A stretch of 64,000 bases of DNA, taken from Novipirellula herctigrandis. GTDB lineage: Bacteria; Planctomycetota; Planctomycetia; Pirellulales; Pirellulaceae. Positions 9,548 through 18,581 of the stretch are shown piece after piece. Made by a program: the position numbers and the translations under genes. Positions within the stretch are counted from its first letter, which is position 1. Each line of letters begins with the position of its first letter. The DNA is taken from the NCBI GenBank assembly GCA_007859835.1, contig SJPJ01000001.1:2837257-2901256 (forward strand). Reading direction: 5' to 3'. Below the pieces are notes generated by a model. It worked only from the letters and a program-made list of their open reading frames with translations, had not been told where the DNA came from and did not search any database.

Positions 9548-10633
9548 ATGACTCCAACGGCAAATCGGTCCGCGACCGTTAACAGTGCTGGCAAGACGGT
9601 TTTGATTACCGGAGGCACCGGCTCCTTCGGGAAAACGATGGCCAAGCACTTGCTTGACCAAGGATACGAGCAGGTCCGTATATTCAGCCGCGACGAGTGG
9701 AAACAAGAGGAGATGCGGGTTCGCATGGCCGAACCTCGCCTGCGATTCTACATTGGCGATGTTCGTAGCCGGGCGAGTGTCGATTCCGCGATGGAAGGTG
9801 TCGACCTAGTGTTCCATGCTGCCGCCTTGAAACAAGTGCCATCGTGCGAGTTTTTCCCGATGGAAGCAGTTGCAACGAACATTGAGGGCAGTAATAACGT
9901 GATTGAATCGGCAATCGCGGCCCGAGCCGAATGTGTGGTTTGTCTTGGTACAGACAAGGCGGTCTATCCCATCAATGCAATGGGAATGACAAAGGCATTA
10001 ATGGAAAAAGTCGCTCAGTCCGCCGCACGTCGTTTGGATCCCGGCGAAACTCGGATTTGCAGCGTTCGCTACGGCAACGTCATGTATTCGCGTGGCAGTG
10101 TGATACCACTTTTCATCAATCAAATTCGCGAAGGCGGTCCGCTCACAGTAACAGAAGCGGCAATGACACGGTTCATGCTGCCGCTACGTGATTCAGTTCG
10201 GCTGGTGGAGTTCGCTTTCCAAAACGCTCGCCAAGGCGATGTGTTCATTAAGAAGGCAGCTGCTTGCACGATCGGAGACCTCATTGCTGCACTGCAGAAA
10301 CTGTTTGGAACCAATGTCGAAGTCCAAAGTATTGGCCTCCGGCATGGTGAGAAACTTCACGAGACATTGGCGAGTCTCGCCGAAGTCCATCGCGCCGAAG
10401 ACATGGGCGACTTTTTGCGAATTCCAATGGATGACCGGGATCTGAATTACGCAAAGTTCTTTAGTGAAGGCGAGCAAGTTTCCCAACAATTAACGGACTA
10501 TGATTCGGAATCAACCGAACAACTCAATGTATCAGAAGTTTGTGAATTGCTACTGAGTTTGCCGGAAGTCCGAGAGCAGCTGGATTCTTGGAAAAGCTTA
10601 ACCAATGTTTCATCGACGACGCGAGATTGCTAA
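9548..10633 (+). CDS. capE: UDP-GlcNAc 4,6-dehydratase (5-inverting), CapE/WbjB type
   Basis: A 361-residue extended short-chain dehydrogenase with the NAD(P)-binding TGGTGSFG at residues 21-28 and GTDKAVYPINAMGMTKALM around residue 140. The usual catalytic tyrosine of YxxxK is replaced by methionine (M145, K149), with D136/K137 before it, as in the CapE branch rather than the PseB/FlaA1 branch. Known role: the first step from UDP-GlcNAc to UDP-L-FucNAc, a 4,6-dehydration with C5 inversion. The next gene, capF, follows after 3 bp and a capG-like epimerase lies downstream, which supports the assignment. The N-terminal ten residues are an unstructured extension. Confidence 0.9.
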   Translation: MTPTANRSATVNSAGKTVLITGGTGSFGKTMAKHLLDQGYEQVRIFSRDEWKQEEMRVRMAEPRLRFYIGDVRSRASVDSAMEGVDLVFHAAALKQVPSCEFFPMEAVATNIEGSNNVIESAIAARAECVVCLGTDKAVYPINAMGMTKALMEKVAQSAARRLDPGETRICSVRYGNVMYSRGSVIPLFINQIREGGPLTVTEAAMTRFMLPLRDSVRLVEFAFQNARQGDVFIKKAAACTIGDLIAALQKLFGTNVEVQSIGLRHGEKLHETLASLAEVHRAEDMGDFLRIPMDDRDLNYAKFFSEGEQVSQQLTDYDSESTEQLNVSEVCELLLSLPEVREQLDSWKSLTNVSSTTRDC

Positions 10634-10636
10634 ACG

Positions 10637-11776
10637 ATGAAACGAATTTTGATCACAGGTTCAGAAGGATTGATTGGATGGCATTTGCAATGCCACCTCT
10701 TTGCTGCGCCAAACCTCGAGGCGAGCACTGCAAACCGAAAGCAGTTTAATGACTCCGAATGGCTGGAAAAAGCGGTTCAACATGCCGACGCCGTTGTCCA
10801 TCTAGTCGGAGTGAATCGAGGAACTGACGCGGAAGTCGAATTCGACAACCCTAAACTAGCACAGCGTTTGGTCGATGCATGCGAGAAAACGAACAGCACA
10901 CCTCACGTCCTCTATAGCAACAGTACGCATTGCGACCGCGACATCCCCTACGGACGCGGCAAAAGTACTGCAGCCAAGATCTTCCAGGCTTGGGCGGATG
11001 CGAACGGGGCACTCTTTAGCAACATGGTGTTGCCACACGTTTTCGGCGAGCATGGCAAACCGTTGTACAACTCGGTGGTCAGTACATTTGCATCACAGTT
11101 AGCCAATGACGAACCTTCGAGCATTCAGGGCGATGGCAAACTATCGCTCATGCACACCTCGCAAGTAGCAAAACTAGTTTGTGACTTGACCGAAAGCGGG
11201 CATTCAGGGGAAGCCCGTCCGGCAGGCTTCGATATTTCGGTGGCCGATCTATACAATCGACTCAAACGAGTGTGCGATCGTTATCAAAGTGGCGTCTTAC
11301 CAAAACTTGACGAACCTTTGGACTATCAACTATTTAACACCTATCGCAGTTATCTGCCTCCCGAAAAACGACGAATTCCCTTTCAATTACACACCGACAA
11401 TCGCGGCAGCCTATTTGAAACGGTAAGGGCTGACGGGAAAGGACAGGTGTTCTTATCGACGACTCATCCTGGCATCACGCGTGGCAACCATTTTCACTTT
11501 CGCAAAGTGGAAAGGTTTGTCGTCATCGAGGGGCGAGCCGACATTCGTTTGCGAAGGATGTTCACAAATGAAGTAATCACCTACCACGTTTTCGGTGACG
11601 CGCCGGAAGCGATCGACATCCCAACGCTTCATACTCACAACATCACCAACACCGGGGACGCCCCACTAGTGACATTATTCTGGGCGGGCGAATTTTTCGA
11701 TCCAAACGATCCCGATACATACGCATGCGACGTCGCCGCTCGTGCCAGCCGTGCCAGCTCTGATGGGCAGGAATGA
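10637..11776 (+). CDS. capF: CapF/WbjC-type bifunctional reductase-epimerase
   Basis: A 379-residue two-domain protein. The N-terminal half is a short-chain dehydrogenase (ITGSEGLIGWHL near residue 5, catalytic Y105-x3-K109). The last 125 residues form a cupin (RGSLFE, then GITRGNHFHFRKVERFVVIEG with the HxH metal ligands). This fusion is specific to CapF. In the known pathway the cupin domain epimerises C3 of the CapE product and the dehydrogenase domain reduces C4, giving UDP-2-acetamido-2,6-dideoxy-L-talose. Length and domain order match known CapF proteins. The 3 bp gaps on both sides indicate one operon. Confidence 0.93.
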   Translation: MKRILITGSEGLIGWHLQCHLFAAPNLEASTANRKQFNDSEWLEKAVQHADAVVHLVGVNRGTDAEVEFDNPKLAQRLVDACEKTNSTPHVLYSNSTHCDRDIPYGRGKSTAAKIFQAWADANGALFSNMVLPHVFGEHGKPLYNSVVSTFASQLANDEPSSIQGDGKLSLMHTSQVAKLVCDLTESGHSGEARPAGFDISVADLYNRLKRVCDRYQSGVLPKLDEPLDYQLFNTYRSYLPPEKRRIPFQLHTDNRGSLFETVRADGKGQVFLSTTHPGITRGNHFHFRKVERFVVIEGRADIRLRRMFTNEVITYHVFGDAPEAIDIPTLHTHNITNTGDAPLVTLFWAGEFFDPNDPDTYACDVAARASRASSDGQE

Positions 11777-11779
11777 ATC

Positions 11780-12415
11780 ATGGTTACCGATGATGTGCCC
11801 GGATCAAAAAACAGCTTTCGCTGGAGCAAGCGTGTTCTCGATGTTTTTGCATCGTTAGTCGGGATGATCTTTTTATCCCCGTTAATGGCATTTGTGGCCA
11901 TTTCCATTCGCATCTTTGACGGTCGACCGGTTCTGTTCCGGCAAGAACGAATCGGCCTTCATGGCGAACCATTTGTGCTTTGGAAATTCCGAACCATGCG
12001 GCAAGAAGCGGAATCGATGGGCCCTAAGGTGACGGTATCCGGTGATTCGCGGATCACGGCAATCGGCAACATCTTAAGAAAAACCAAGATGGACGAACTT
12101 CCGCAGTTATGGAATGTGCTGCGTGGAGAGATGACACTGGTTGGACCACGCCCAGAAGTTCGTGAGTACGTGGATCTCTACAACAACGAACAACGAGAAG
12201 TGCTCCGACTAGTCCCGGGAATTACGGACCCCGCGTCGCTTAAATATTTTGACGAGAACTCATTGCTTTCGCAGCAAACCGATCCAATGAAATTCTATAT
12301 TGACTCAGTCATGCCGGACAAAATCGAAATCAATCTGGACTATGCAAAGCGTGCAACTCTCCTGAGTGATTTGCGATTGGTACTTAAAACAATTACACGT
12401 GTATTTTCTTCCTAG
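11780..12415 (+). CDS. Undecaprenyl-phosphate sugar phosphotransferase (small monotopic PGT)
   Basis: A 211-residue bacterial sugar transferase of the PglC/WcaJ-catalytic-domain type. It has one N-terminal membrane segment (VLDVFASLVGMIFLSPLMAF), a phosphate-binding region with LFRQERIGLHG and WKFRTM, the catalytic D-E dyad in KTKMDELPQLWNVLRGEM, and the LVGPRPEV signature. Family role: it transfers a sugar-1-phosphate from a UDP-sugar to undecaprenyl phosphate, the priming step of repeat-unit assembly. It sits 3 bp after capF, so it belongs to the FucNAc operon. Confidence 0.92.
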   Translation: MVTDDVPGSKNSFRWSKRVLDVFASLVGMIFLSPLMAFVAISIRIFDGRPVLFRQERIGLHGEPFVLWKFRTMRQEAESMGPKVTVSGDSRITAIGNILRKTKMDELPQLWNVLRGEMTLVGPRPEVREYVDLYNNEQREVLRLVPGITDPASLKYFDENSLLSQQTDPMKFYIDSVMPDKIEINLDYAKRATLLSDLRLVLKTITRVFSS

Positions 12416-12465
12416 TTACATAGCATCAATCGTTTAACCACATCCTTTAAGTAAACAACCATCGA

Positions 12466-13743
12466 ATGAATCAATCCTTTGATCAACGATCTGTTGATTC
12501 GACAAACGAAAACGAGCCAGTGCCCTATTTCCGGCCTTCGATTACTGAAGCGGAAATTCGCGAGGTAGTTACTTGTTTGCGCAGTGGTTGGTTGACGACC
12601 GGTCCACGAACGCGAAAGTTCCAATCTCAATTCGCAAAAGCAGTACAAGCTTCACATGCATTGGCATTAAATTCATGCACAGCAGCACTCCACCTTGCGG
12701 TCCGAGCCCTTGGTTTAAAAGCAGGACAGGGCGTGTTGATTCCGTCTCAGACGTTTGCCGCGACTGCGGAAGTCGTACTCTACGAAGGAGGCGTACCAAT
12801 TCTAGTGGACAGTTTAACGGACACGTTAAACATCGATTTGGCTGATGCGGATCGCAAGTGTGAATTTGCCGAGCGAGGTGAACTGCCGGTCAAAGTCTCG
12901 GAGATTGTAGGAATCATGCCGGTACATTTTGCTGGCCGCATGATCAATATGGATCATGTCCGTCAATTCGCTAAGCGACGTAGTCTATGGGTCGTCGAAG
13001 ATGCCGCCCACGCTTTTCCGGCGGCATTTCAATCAGAGGAATCGGGAAAGATGATTCGTTGCGGTGAAGCGACCGCAGATGCGACTTGTTTTTCATTTTA
13101 TGCGAATAAAACCATCACCACCGGCGAAGGAGGAATGGTTGTCACCGATAACGCCGAGTTGGCTGAACGGATTCAACAAATGTCGCTTCATGGACTCAGC
13201 AGCAACGCTTGGCGACGGTTTGAGCATTCGGCGGCGTGGGATTACCGGATTGTGGAGCAAGGATACAAGTACAACATGACCGATATCGCGGCAGCGATCG
13301 GTTTGCATCAGCTTAAACGTGCCGAGGCAATGCGTCAGGAACGTCAAACAATTGCCCGATACTATTCGGAGTCGCTCGCTGACGTTGAGGAATTGACGTT
13401 ACCATCGGAGGACTCTAGTCGAATTGATTCATGGCACTTATTTGCCGTGCGTCTTCAACTCGAATCCCTTACGATTGACCGCAATACGTTTTGTGAAAAG
13501 CTATCCGAACGAGGGATTGGATTCTCCGTTCATTGGCGACCTCTTCACAAGCATCCACTTTATGAAGGATTCGGTTGGACGGGAACCGATTTACCTGTGA
13601 TGGATGATGCATGGCCTCGCCTAGTCAGCCTACCCATATTCGCTGGTATGCGCGACGAAGAAAGCCGACGGGTGGTAGATACCATAAAGCAAATCATTTC
13701 GGAGAACCGCGTTTCTTCGTCAGCAAGAATCTCACTCGGTTAA
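12466..13743 (+). CDS. DegT/DnrJ/EryC1/StrS sugar aminotransferase
   Basis: A 425-residue PLP-dependent aminotransferase. It opens with YFRPSITEAEIREVV and GWLTTGPRT, has VVEDAAHAFPA (residues 177-186) with the cofactor-contacting aspartate, and FYANKTITTGEGGM with the Schiff-base lysine at K215. It resembles the ArnB/PglE-like group that aminates UDP-4-keto-6-deoxy sugars. The CapE product is such a keto sugar, so a branch to a second amino sugar is possible, but no dedicated second dehydratase is visible here. The gap to the next gene is 14 bp. Confidence 0.9.
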   Translation: MNQSFDQRSVDSTNENEPVPYFRPSITEAEIREVVTCLRSGWLTTGPRTRKFQSQFAKAVQASHALALNSCTAALHLAVRALGLKAGQGVLIPSQTFAATAEVVLYEGGVPILVDSLTDTLNIDLADADRKCEFAERGELPVKVSEIVGIMPVHFAGRMINMDHVRQFAKRRSLWVVEDAAHAFPAAFQSEESGKMIRCGEATADATCFSFYANKTITTGEGGMVVTDNAELAERIQQMSLHGLSSNAWRRFEHSAAWDYRIVEQGYKYNMTDIAAAIGLHQLKRAEAMRQERQTIARYYSESLADVEELTLPSEDSSRIDSWHLFAVRLQLESLTIDRNTFCEKLSERGIGFSVHWRPLHKHPLYEGFGWTGTDLPVMDDAWPRLVSLPIFAGMRDEESRRVVDTIKQIISENRVSSSARISLG

Positions 13744-13757
13744 CATTGGATAGTGGT

Positions 13758-14939
13758 ATGACGAAGAATCGACTTAAGGTAGCGACTATTCTTGGAACGC
13801 GTCCGGAAATCATCCGGCTTGCGAGAGTGATCGCTGCGCTTGATCAAGCCACCGATCATTTGATCATCCACACTGGTCAAAACTACGACTATGAGTTAAA
13901 TGAAATCTTCTTTGAAGAGCTTCAAGTACGTCGGCCTGACCATTTCCTCGGTGTGGATACTTCTTCACTTGGAACCGTCTTGGGCGGAATGTTCATTGCG
14001 ATCGAAAAAGTGCTCAAGCAAGAAAAGCCTGATGCAGTACTCATTTTGGGTGACACAAACAGCGCTCTGGCTTCCATTATGGCACGGCGCATGGGAATCC
14101 CCATCTATCACATGGAAGCTGGAAACCGTTGCTTCGACTTCAATGTCCCTGAGGAAACCAACCGCCGGATCGTTGATGGAATCAGTGACTTCAATTTGGT
14201 CTACACGGAGCACGCTCGTCGTCACTTGATCGCCGAAGGATTCCCACAAAGAAGGATCTATTTAACCGGATCGCCGATGTGCGAGGTGCTTGAGTTCTAT
14301 GCAAAGAAAATTGCGGCCTCCGACGTCTTAAACCGACTCGGTTTGACAAGTCGATCGTATGTGCTCGTCAGCATGCATCGAGAAGAAAACGTAGACAATC
14401 CGCGACAACTAAAATCTCTTCTTGATGGATTGCAGTGCTTGGCCAATGATCGAAATGTCCCAGTGGTTGTATCAACCCATCCAAGAACGTTAAAACGCTT
14501 ACAGGAACTGGGAAGCGATCAAGTTTCCATATCCGAGACGATCTCGCCAGGTAAAATCACGTTCCTAAAACCGTTTGGCTTCTTCGACTACAACCAGTTA
14601 CAGAAGGAGTCCTTGTGTGTACTAAGCGACAGCGGAACGATTAGCGAAGAATCATCGCTGTTGAAATTCCCGGCAGTCACACTGCGCAACGCTATTGAAC
14701 GCCCTGAGGCACTGGACACAGGCAGCATTGTCTTAACCGGTACGGACCCTGCTCGAATACTTGACTGTGTCCAACTCGTAATCGACGAATTTGACGCAGG
14801 AATGACGCCGCCCATTCCGATGGACTATCAGCACCGAAATTGCTCGCAGCGAGTTGTTCGATTGATTCTTGGAACGGCCTCATTGGCTCATCGCTGGATG
14901 GGAATCGAAAGACGCGATGCTAGCGCGGAGCAAGCTTGA
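13758..14939 (+). CDS. capG: UDP-N-acetylglucosamine 2-epimerase family (WecB/CapG/WbjD-like)
   Basis: A 393-residue non-hydrolysing 2-epimerase. Motifs include LGTRPEIIRLARVI, HTGQNYDYELNEIFFEEL, LILGDTNSALASI, HMEAGNR, PEETNRRIVDGISD and LSDSGTISEESSLL. Such genes next to capE and capF encode CapG, which converts the C2 epimer to UDP-L-FucNAc; plain WecB (UDP-ManNAc formation) is the alternative. The frame is open back to 13611, but that stretch overlaps the aminotransferase gene; the ATG at 13758 gives the family N-terminus. Confidence 0.88.
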   Translation: MTKNRLKVATILGTRPEIIRLARVIAALDQATDHLIIHTGQNYDYELNEIFFEELQVRRPDHFLGVDTSSLGTVLGGMFIAIEKVLKQEKPDAVLILGDTNSALASIMARRMGIPIYHMEAGNRCFDFNVPEETNRRIVDGISDFNLVYTEHARRHLIAEGFPQRRIYLTGSPMCEVLEFYAKKIAASDVLNRLGLTSRSYVLVSMHREENVDNPRQLKSLLDGLQCLANDRNVPVVVSTHPRTLKRLQELGSDQVSISETISPGKITFLKPFGFFDYNQLQKESLCVLSDSGTISEESSLLKFPAVTLRNAIERPEALDTGSIVLTGTDPARILDCVQLVIDEFDAGMTPPIPMDYQHRNCSQRVVRLILGTASLAHRWMGIERRDASAEQA

Positions 14940-16207
14940 TGGTATCGGAAAATTCGGTGCAAATCCTACTTGCGCATCGCTACTTTTGGCCCGACTCAGC
15001 TCCCTACGGCTTGTTACTGCGTCAGATTGCGACACTGCTTTCGCAACAGGAGAATTTCCAAGTCACGGTTTTCACCGGCCAGCCTGCCTATAGCAAGGCG
15101 GTCGTCGCACAGGGACCTCGGCCACGGACCGAAACAATCGATGGCGGTGCCACGGTCATGCGGGCGAGACTATTTTCGGAACAGCGATTTCGATCATTGT
15201 TTCGCAATCTCAACGCGATTCTATTCTCGCTTCAATTGGCAGCGAGAATCCTGGTGCAGCGTCCAAAAGTGGTCATGTGCAGTACTCAGCCCCCCATTTT
15301 TGGTGCTGCATTGGCGCAATTTGCAGCGGGCATTATTAGGGCAAAATTCATCTACCACCTGCAAGACATTCATCCGGAAGTCGCCTGGGTCGGTGGCCAA
15401 TTACGCAAGTCGTTTGTGCCTCGACTTCTCCGTTGGGTTGATGCCCGGACATGTCGTAAGGCGGACCATGTCGTTGTACTTTCAACAGACATGGCCGAGT
15501 CGATTCGCAAACGCACCGAAAACCCTAACTCACCGGTCCATGTAATTCAGAACTACAATTTGCCTGATTACTCCGAACGGCTTGACGTCCCTGAGGGCTT
15601 TAAGAAAAAGCCTGGCATTTTCCGACTCCTGTTTGCTGGAAACGTTGGCCATTTCCAAAATCTCGATAAGCTTGTCGCAGCGACAAGTCTCGTGGGCGAG
15701 GAACATGAGTTTGAATTAGTAATCATGGGCGATGGCAAGGCAAAACCAGAACTACAAAAGCAAGTAGCTAATAATAACAACAAGCGAGTTGTCTTCTTGC
15801 CTTACCAGCCACTAAGTATTGCCGAGCCATTGATGTCCGAAGCGGATCTTTGTGTTGTAAGTCTACTTCCGGATGTTTACCGCTACGCTTTCCCAAGTAA
15901 ATTGATCACCTATATGTCGCAGGGGTGTCCAGTACTCGTTCTTGCGGAAAGCGAAAGTGAGCTTGGTCGTTTTCCGGAGCGATATAAAATCGGCTACTCA
16001 TGCTCTCAGGAATCAGTCGACCAAATTGCTCGCACAATCGAATTTGCAATTGCATCTGCGTCAGACCGAGCAGAGTTCAGCGAGCGTTCTCAACAGGCAT
16101 GGCAAGATTTTTTTGGCCGCGAACAAATCGACGCGGCTTGGGTTAACCTGATTCAGTCTTGTGACACGACGAGTGCAAACCAAGTTTCCTCGGGGGCAAA
16201 GCGATGA
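14939..16207 (+). CDS. Glycosyltransferase, WbuB-like (candidate L-FucNAc transferase)
   Basis: A 422-residue GT-B protein. The N-terminus (LLAHRYFWPDSAPYGLLLRQ) matches the WbuB group, whose E. coli member transfers L-FucNAc. Further features are VVMCSTQPPIFGAALAQFAAG, the HLQDIHPE element, a donor-domain start (FRLLFAGNVGHFQNLDKL) and FPSKLITYMSQGCPVLVLAES. The ATG at 14939 overlaps the capG stop (TGATG); a TTG one codon earlier is also possible. Its place directly after the UDP-L-FucNAc genes makes FucNAc transfer the natural hypothesis. Confidence 0.87.
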   Translation: MVSENSVQILLAHRYFWPDSAPYGLLLRQIATLLSQQENFQVTVFTGQPAYSKAVVAQGPRPRTETIDGGATVMRARLFSEQRFRSLFRNLNAILFSLQLAARILVQRPKVVMCSTQPPIFGAALAQFAAGIIRAKFIYHLQDIHPEVAWVGGQLRKSFVPRLLRWVDARTCRKADHVVVLSTDMAESIRKRTENPNSPVHVIQNYNLPDYSERLDVPEGFKKKPGIFRLLFAGNVGHFQNLDKLVAATSLVGEEHEFELVIMGDGKAKPELQKQVANNNNKRVVFLPYQPLSIAEPLMSEADLCVVSLLPDVYRYAFPSKLITYMSQGCPVLVLAESESELGRFPERYKIGYSCSQESVDQIARTIEFAIASASDRAEFSERSQQAWQDFFGREQIDAAWVNLIQSCDTTSANQVSSGAKR

Positions 16208-17094
16208 TTTACGAACCACTTGATTGCCAACCTGTCTTCTTAATTGGTGCTGCCCGCAGCGGCACCAAATTTTTGCGTGATTTGATTGCCACGGACACGA
16301 ACATTTGCGAGATCCCATTCGATGTAAATTTCGTTTGGCGACGTGGCAACGAGCATTATCCGCACGATGGTTTACCTGCCGAATTCGCCACTGAGCGAGT
16401 CATTCGCGATCTACGGAAACGCTTACCACGGATGGCAAACGCGACCAACGGGAAGATCATGTTAGAAAAGACGGTATCCAATGCGTTACGAATTCCTTTC
16501 GTATTGAAAGTCTTTCCCGAAGCACGTTTGATTCATCTCATTCGTGATGGTCGATCGGTTGTCGAATCGGTTCATCGAGTATGGGATGAGCCAACGCCCC
16601 TCCATTACAAGCTGAAGAAACTGCGATACTTTCCCGTGACAAACTTTCGCTATGCATGGTGGTTCTTAGCGAATTCTCGGAACCCTACAAACCGGGTATG
16701 GGGCCCCCGATACGATGGAATCGACGATGACTTATCGACTTTGAGTCGCTTGGATGTCTGTGGCCATCAGTGGTGCCACTGTGTGGAAACAGCCCTACGA
16801 GATCTGAAGAGTGTCAACGAACAAAACACACTTGACGTTCGTTATGAGGATCTTATCAGTCGATCCGAAACGATTGATTCCATTGTGCGATTTTTGGAGA
16901 TCAACGACGATGAAGGGATTCGCCATCGCTTTTCAAATATGGTCCGCCGTGGTCAGGATGATAAATGGCGGGGATGCTGGACTAACGAGCAAATGGAAGG
17001 ACTCCAAAAAATCATCGGTCCATTGTTGGAACGATTAGGATACGGTGCGGTTTCGCTCGATACCGAAAAGCACAAGACCGCATCCTCGAATTAA
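16204..17094 (+). CDS. Sulfotransferase family protein
   Basis: A 296-residue protein with the PAPS-binding loop FLIGAARSGTKFLRDLI near residue 12 and the 3'-phosphate region LIHLIRDGRSVVESVHR near residue 110. VRYEDLISRSETIDSIVRFL near residue 215 is another family feature. It resembles the Sulfotransfer_3 group. The start overlaps the preceding glycosyltransferase gene by 4 bp (ATGA), so the two are probably translated together. It is the third sulfotransferase of the cluster. Confidence 0.87.
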   Translation: MIYEPLDCQPVFLIGAARSGTKFLRDLIATDTNICEIPFDVNFVWRRGNEHYPHDGLPAEFATERVIRDLRKRLPRMANATNGKIMLEKTVSNALRIPFVLKVFPEARLIHLIRDGRSVVESVHRVWDEPTPLHYKLKKLRYFPVTNFRYAWWFLANSRNPTNRVWGPRYDGIDDDLSTLSRLDVCGHQWCHCVETALRDLKSVNEQNTLDVRYEDLISRSETIDSIVRFLEINDDEGIRHRFSNMVRRGQDDKWRGCWTNEQMEGLQKIIGPLLERLGYGAVSLDTEKHKTASSN

Positions 17095-17171
17095 ACTTAC
17101 GGGACGTTCCTGAACGCCTCTCCGCTCTCCCAATACAACCACTTCCTGACTTACTAATTATTGATCATAGC

Positions 17172-17933
17172 ATGAGCAGCACGCCCGAAACCGCAAAAAC
17201 AAAAAGCCGGAATCCGTTTACGTTTAAGTGGTCACACCGCGCTTGGCTGCACCGTTTCCTGGTCAAGATCTACAACGGGATTTTCGCCATGATTCCGTTC
17301 AAGATGAAATACGGAATCGGTAGGATGCTGAGGAAGAATAAGTTTCCCTACCAATTAATCAAACCGGGCTCAACACTGGTTCAAATTGGTGCCCCCGTGG
17401 ACACATTGAAGGCGGGTCGGTCACGCGGTTTGTATTTCAGCCTGTTTAATGGTCCAACTGGCAAGACCGTGATCATTGAACCGGCATCAGAGAGCGAAAA
17501 AGCATTTAATCAACTTGCGAAAACCCATGGAATGAGCGACATCGTGTTTTGTCGGAGCGGTGCATGGAATGAAAAGAAACAGCTCAAAATTTATTCCGAC
17601 CCGAAACATCCTGCGACCAACTTCACCGAGGGAACGGTCGATTACGATGCTAAAAGGCTTTCGGAATTCAGCGTATTCGAAGTCCCATGCGATACCGTTG
17701 ATAACCTTCTGCGACCTATTGAATTGGACAACATTGATGTACTCAGTATCACAACCAATGGAGCCGAAGTCGAGATACTTGAAGGCATGAAAGAGACATT
17801 GGAAAAAGGTGTGACCTTCATTTGTTTGGCAACCCATAAGCATCTGAGCAACATTCCGGAAATGATGGAAAAACTTGGGTATCAGGAGTATGCGTTTGAT
17901 GATCGCGGCGTGACCTATCAACGCAAGACTTAG
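17172..17933 (+). CDS. FkbM-like methyltransferase, divergent
   Basis: A 253-residue protein whose second half matches the FkbM methyltransferase fold: EVPCDTVDNLLRPIELDNIDVL then ITTNGAEVEILEGM, the region around the family's conserved acidic residue. The first SAM-binding motif is unusual: the place of the normal VDIGANxG reads VQIGAPVDTLKAGRSRG. An amphipathic or membrane-touching segment (residues 25-45) precedes it. It may be an O-methyltransferase acting on the glycan, or an inactive relative. It is separated from the preceding gene by 77 bp. Confidence 0.65.
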   Translation: MSSTPETAKTKSRNPFTFKWSHRAWLHRFLVKIYNGIFAMIPFKMKYGIGRMLRKNKFPYQLIKPGSTLVQIGAPVDTLKAGRSRGLYFSLFNGPTGKTVIIEPASESEKAFNQLAKTHGMSDIVFCRSGAWNEKKQLKIYSDPKHPATNFTEGTVDYDAKRLSEFSVFEVPCDTVDNLLRPIELDNIDVLSITTNGAEVEILEGMKETLEKGVTFICLATHKHLSNIPEMMEKLGYQEYAFDDRGVTYQRKT

Positions 17934-18049
17934 AACAGGGAATTTGCTTGGGACGTTCCAGCAATATTGACCTCTATCAATGTGCTGTCCTGTCATGTTT
18001 GTTTAGCTAGTCAGACTTACCCACATCCTAGTGCAATAAAACTCTTTGA

Positions 18050-18556
18050 ATGAATGCTTCTTTCAACATTGTCCGATTGAACTATGACAATCCATTCCAT
18101 ACCAAGGGCATCGTTGGTTTGCTTGCCGAGTATGCGGGGGACCCTGCGATTGGCAGTCCGGGGTTGGCCGAAGAGGCGAAGGGTCGGTTGATCGATGAGA
18201 TGGCAAAGCGGCCCGGAGTTGTTGCGCTTCTGGCTGTTGACGGTTCAAGTCATAGCCAAGGCCAAGTGGTGGGAGCAGCAATTTGCGTAGAATCGTTTTC
18301 AACCTTTGCCGCAAAGAGCGTACTCAATATTCACGACATCATGGTGAGCAAAGCATTCCGCGGTCGTGGGGTTGGGAAACTTCTGATCGAAGCGGTCGAA
18401 CAATTGGCAATCGAAACCGATTGTGCAAAAATCACGCTAGAGGTTTACGAGAACAACCGCGTAGCGAGGGGCTTGTACGAAGCCAGCGGCTTCGGTTCCC
18501 TCGAAGCAAAAGCCGGATTGGGACAGACATATTTTTTGACAAAGCCGATTCGGTAG
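18050..18556 (+). CDS. GNAT-family N-acetyltransferase
   Basis: A 168-residue protein with the acetyl-CoA-binding motif A in IHDIMVSKAFRGRGVGKLLI (the RGRGVG pyrophosphate loop) and motif B in LEVYENNRVARGLYEASGF. That is the complete core of a GNAT acetyltransferase. It ends the plus-strand run and is convergent with the GH95 gene, the two stops being about 25 bp apart. It could act on the amino sugar made by the aminotransferase, but GNAT substrates are too varied to infer; it may be unrelated to the glycan cluster. Confidence 0.88.
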   Translation: MNASFNIVRLNYDNPFHTKGIVGLLAEYAGDPAIGSPGLAEEAKGRLIDEMAKRPGVVALLAVDGSSHSQGQVVGAAICVESFSTFAAKSVLNIHDIMVSKAFRGRGVGKLLIEAVEQLAIETDCAKITLEVYENNRVARGLYEASGFGSLEAKAGLGQTYFLTKPIR

Positions 18557-18581
18557 AATTTTAGTCGACTGGCGGTTTGTA

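Noticed and set aside
13611..13757. Upstream extension of the UDP-GlcNAc 2-epimerase
   Set aside because: It overlaps the aminotransferase gene and is basic and nonsensical. The ATG at 13758 gives the family start.
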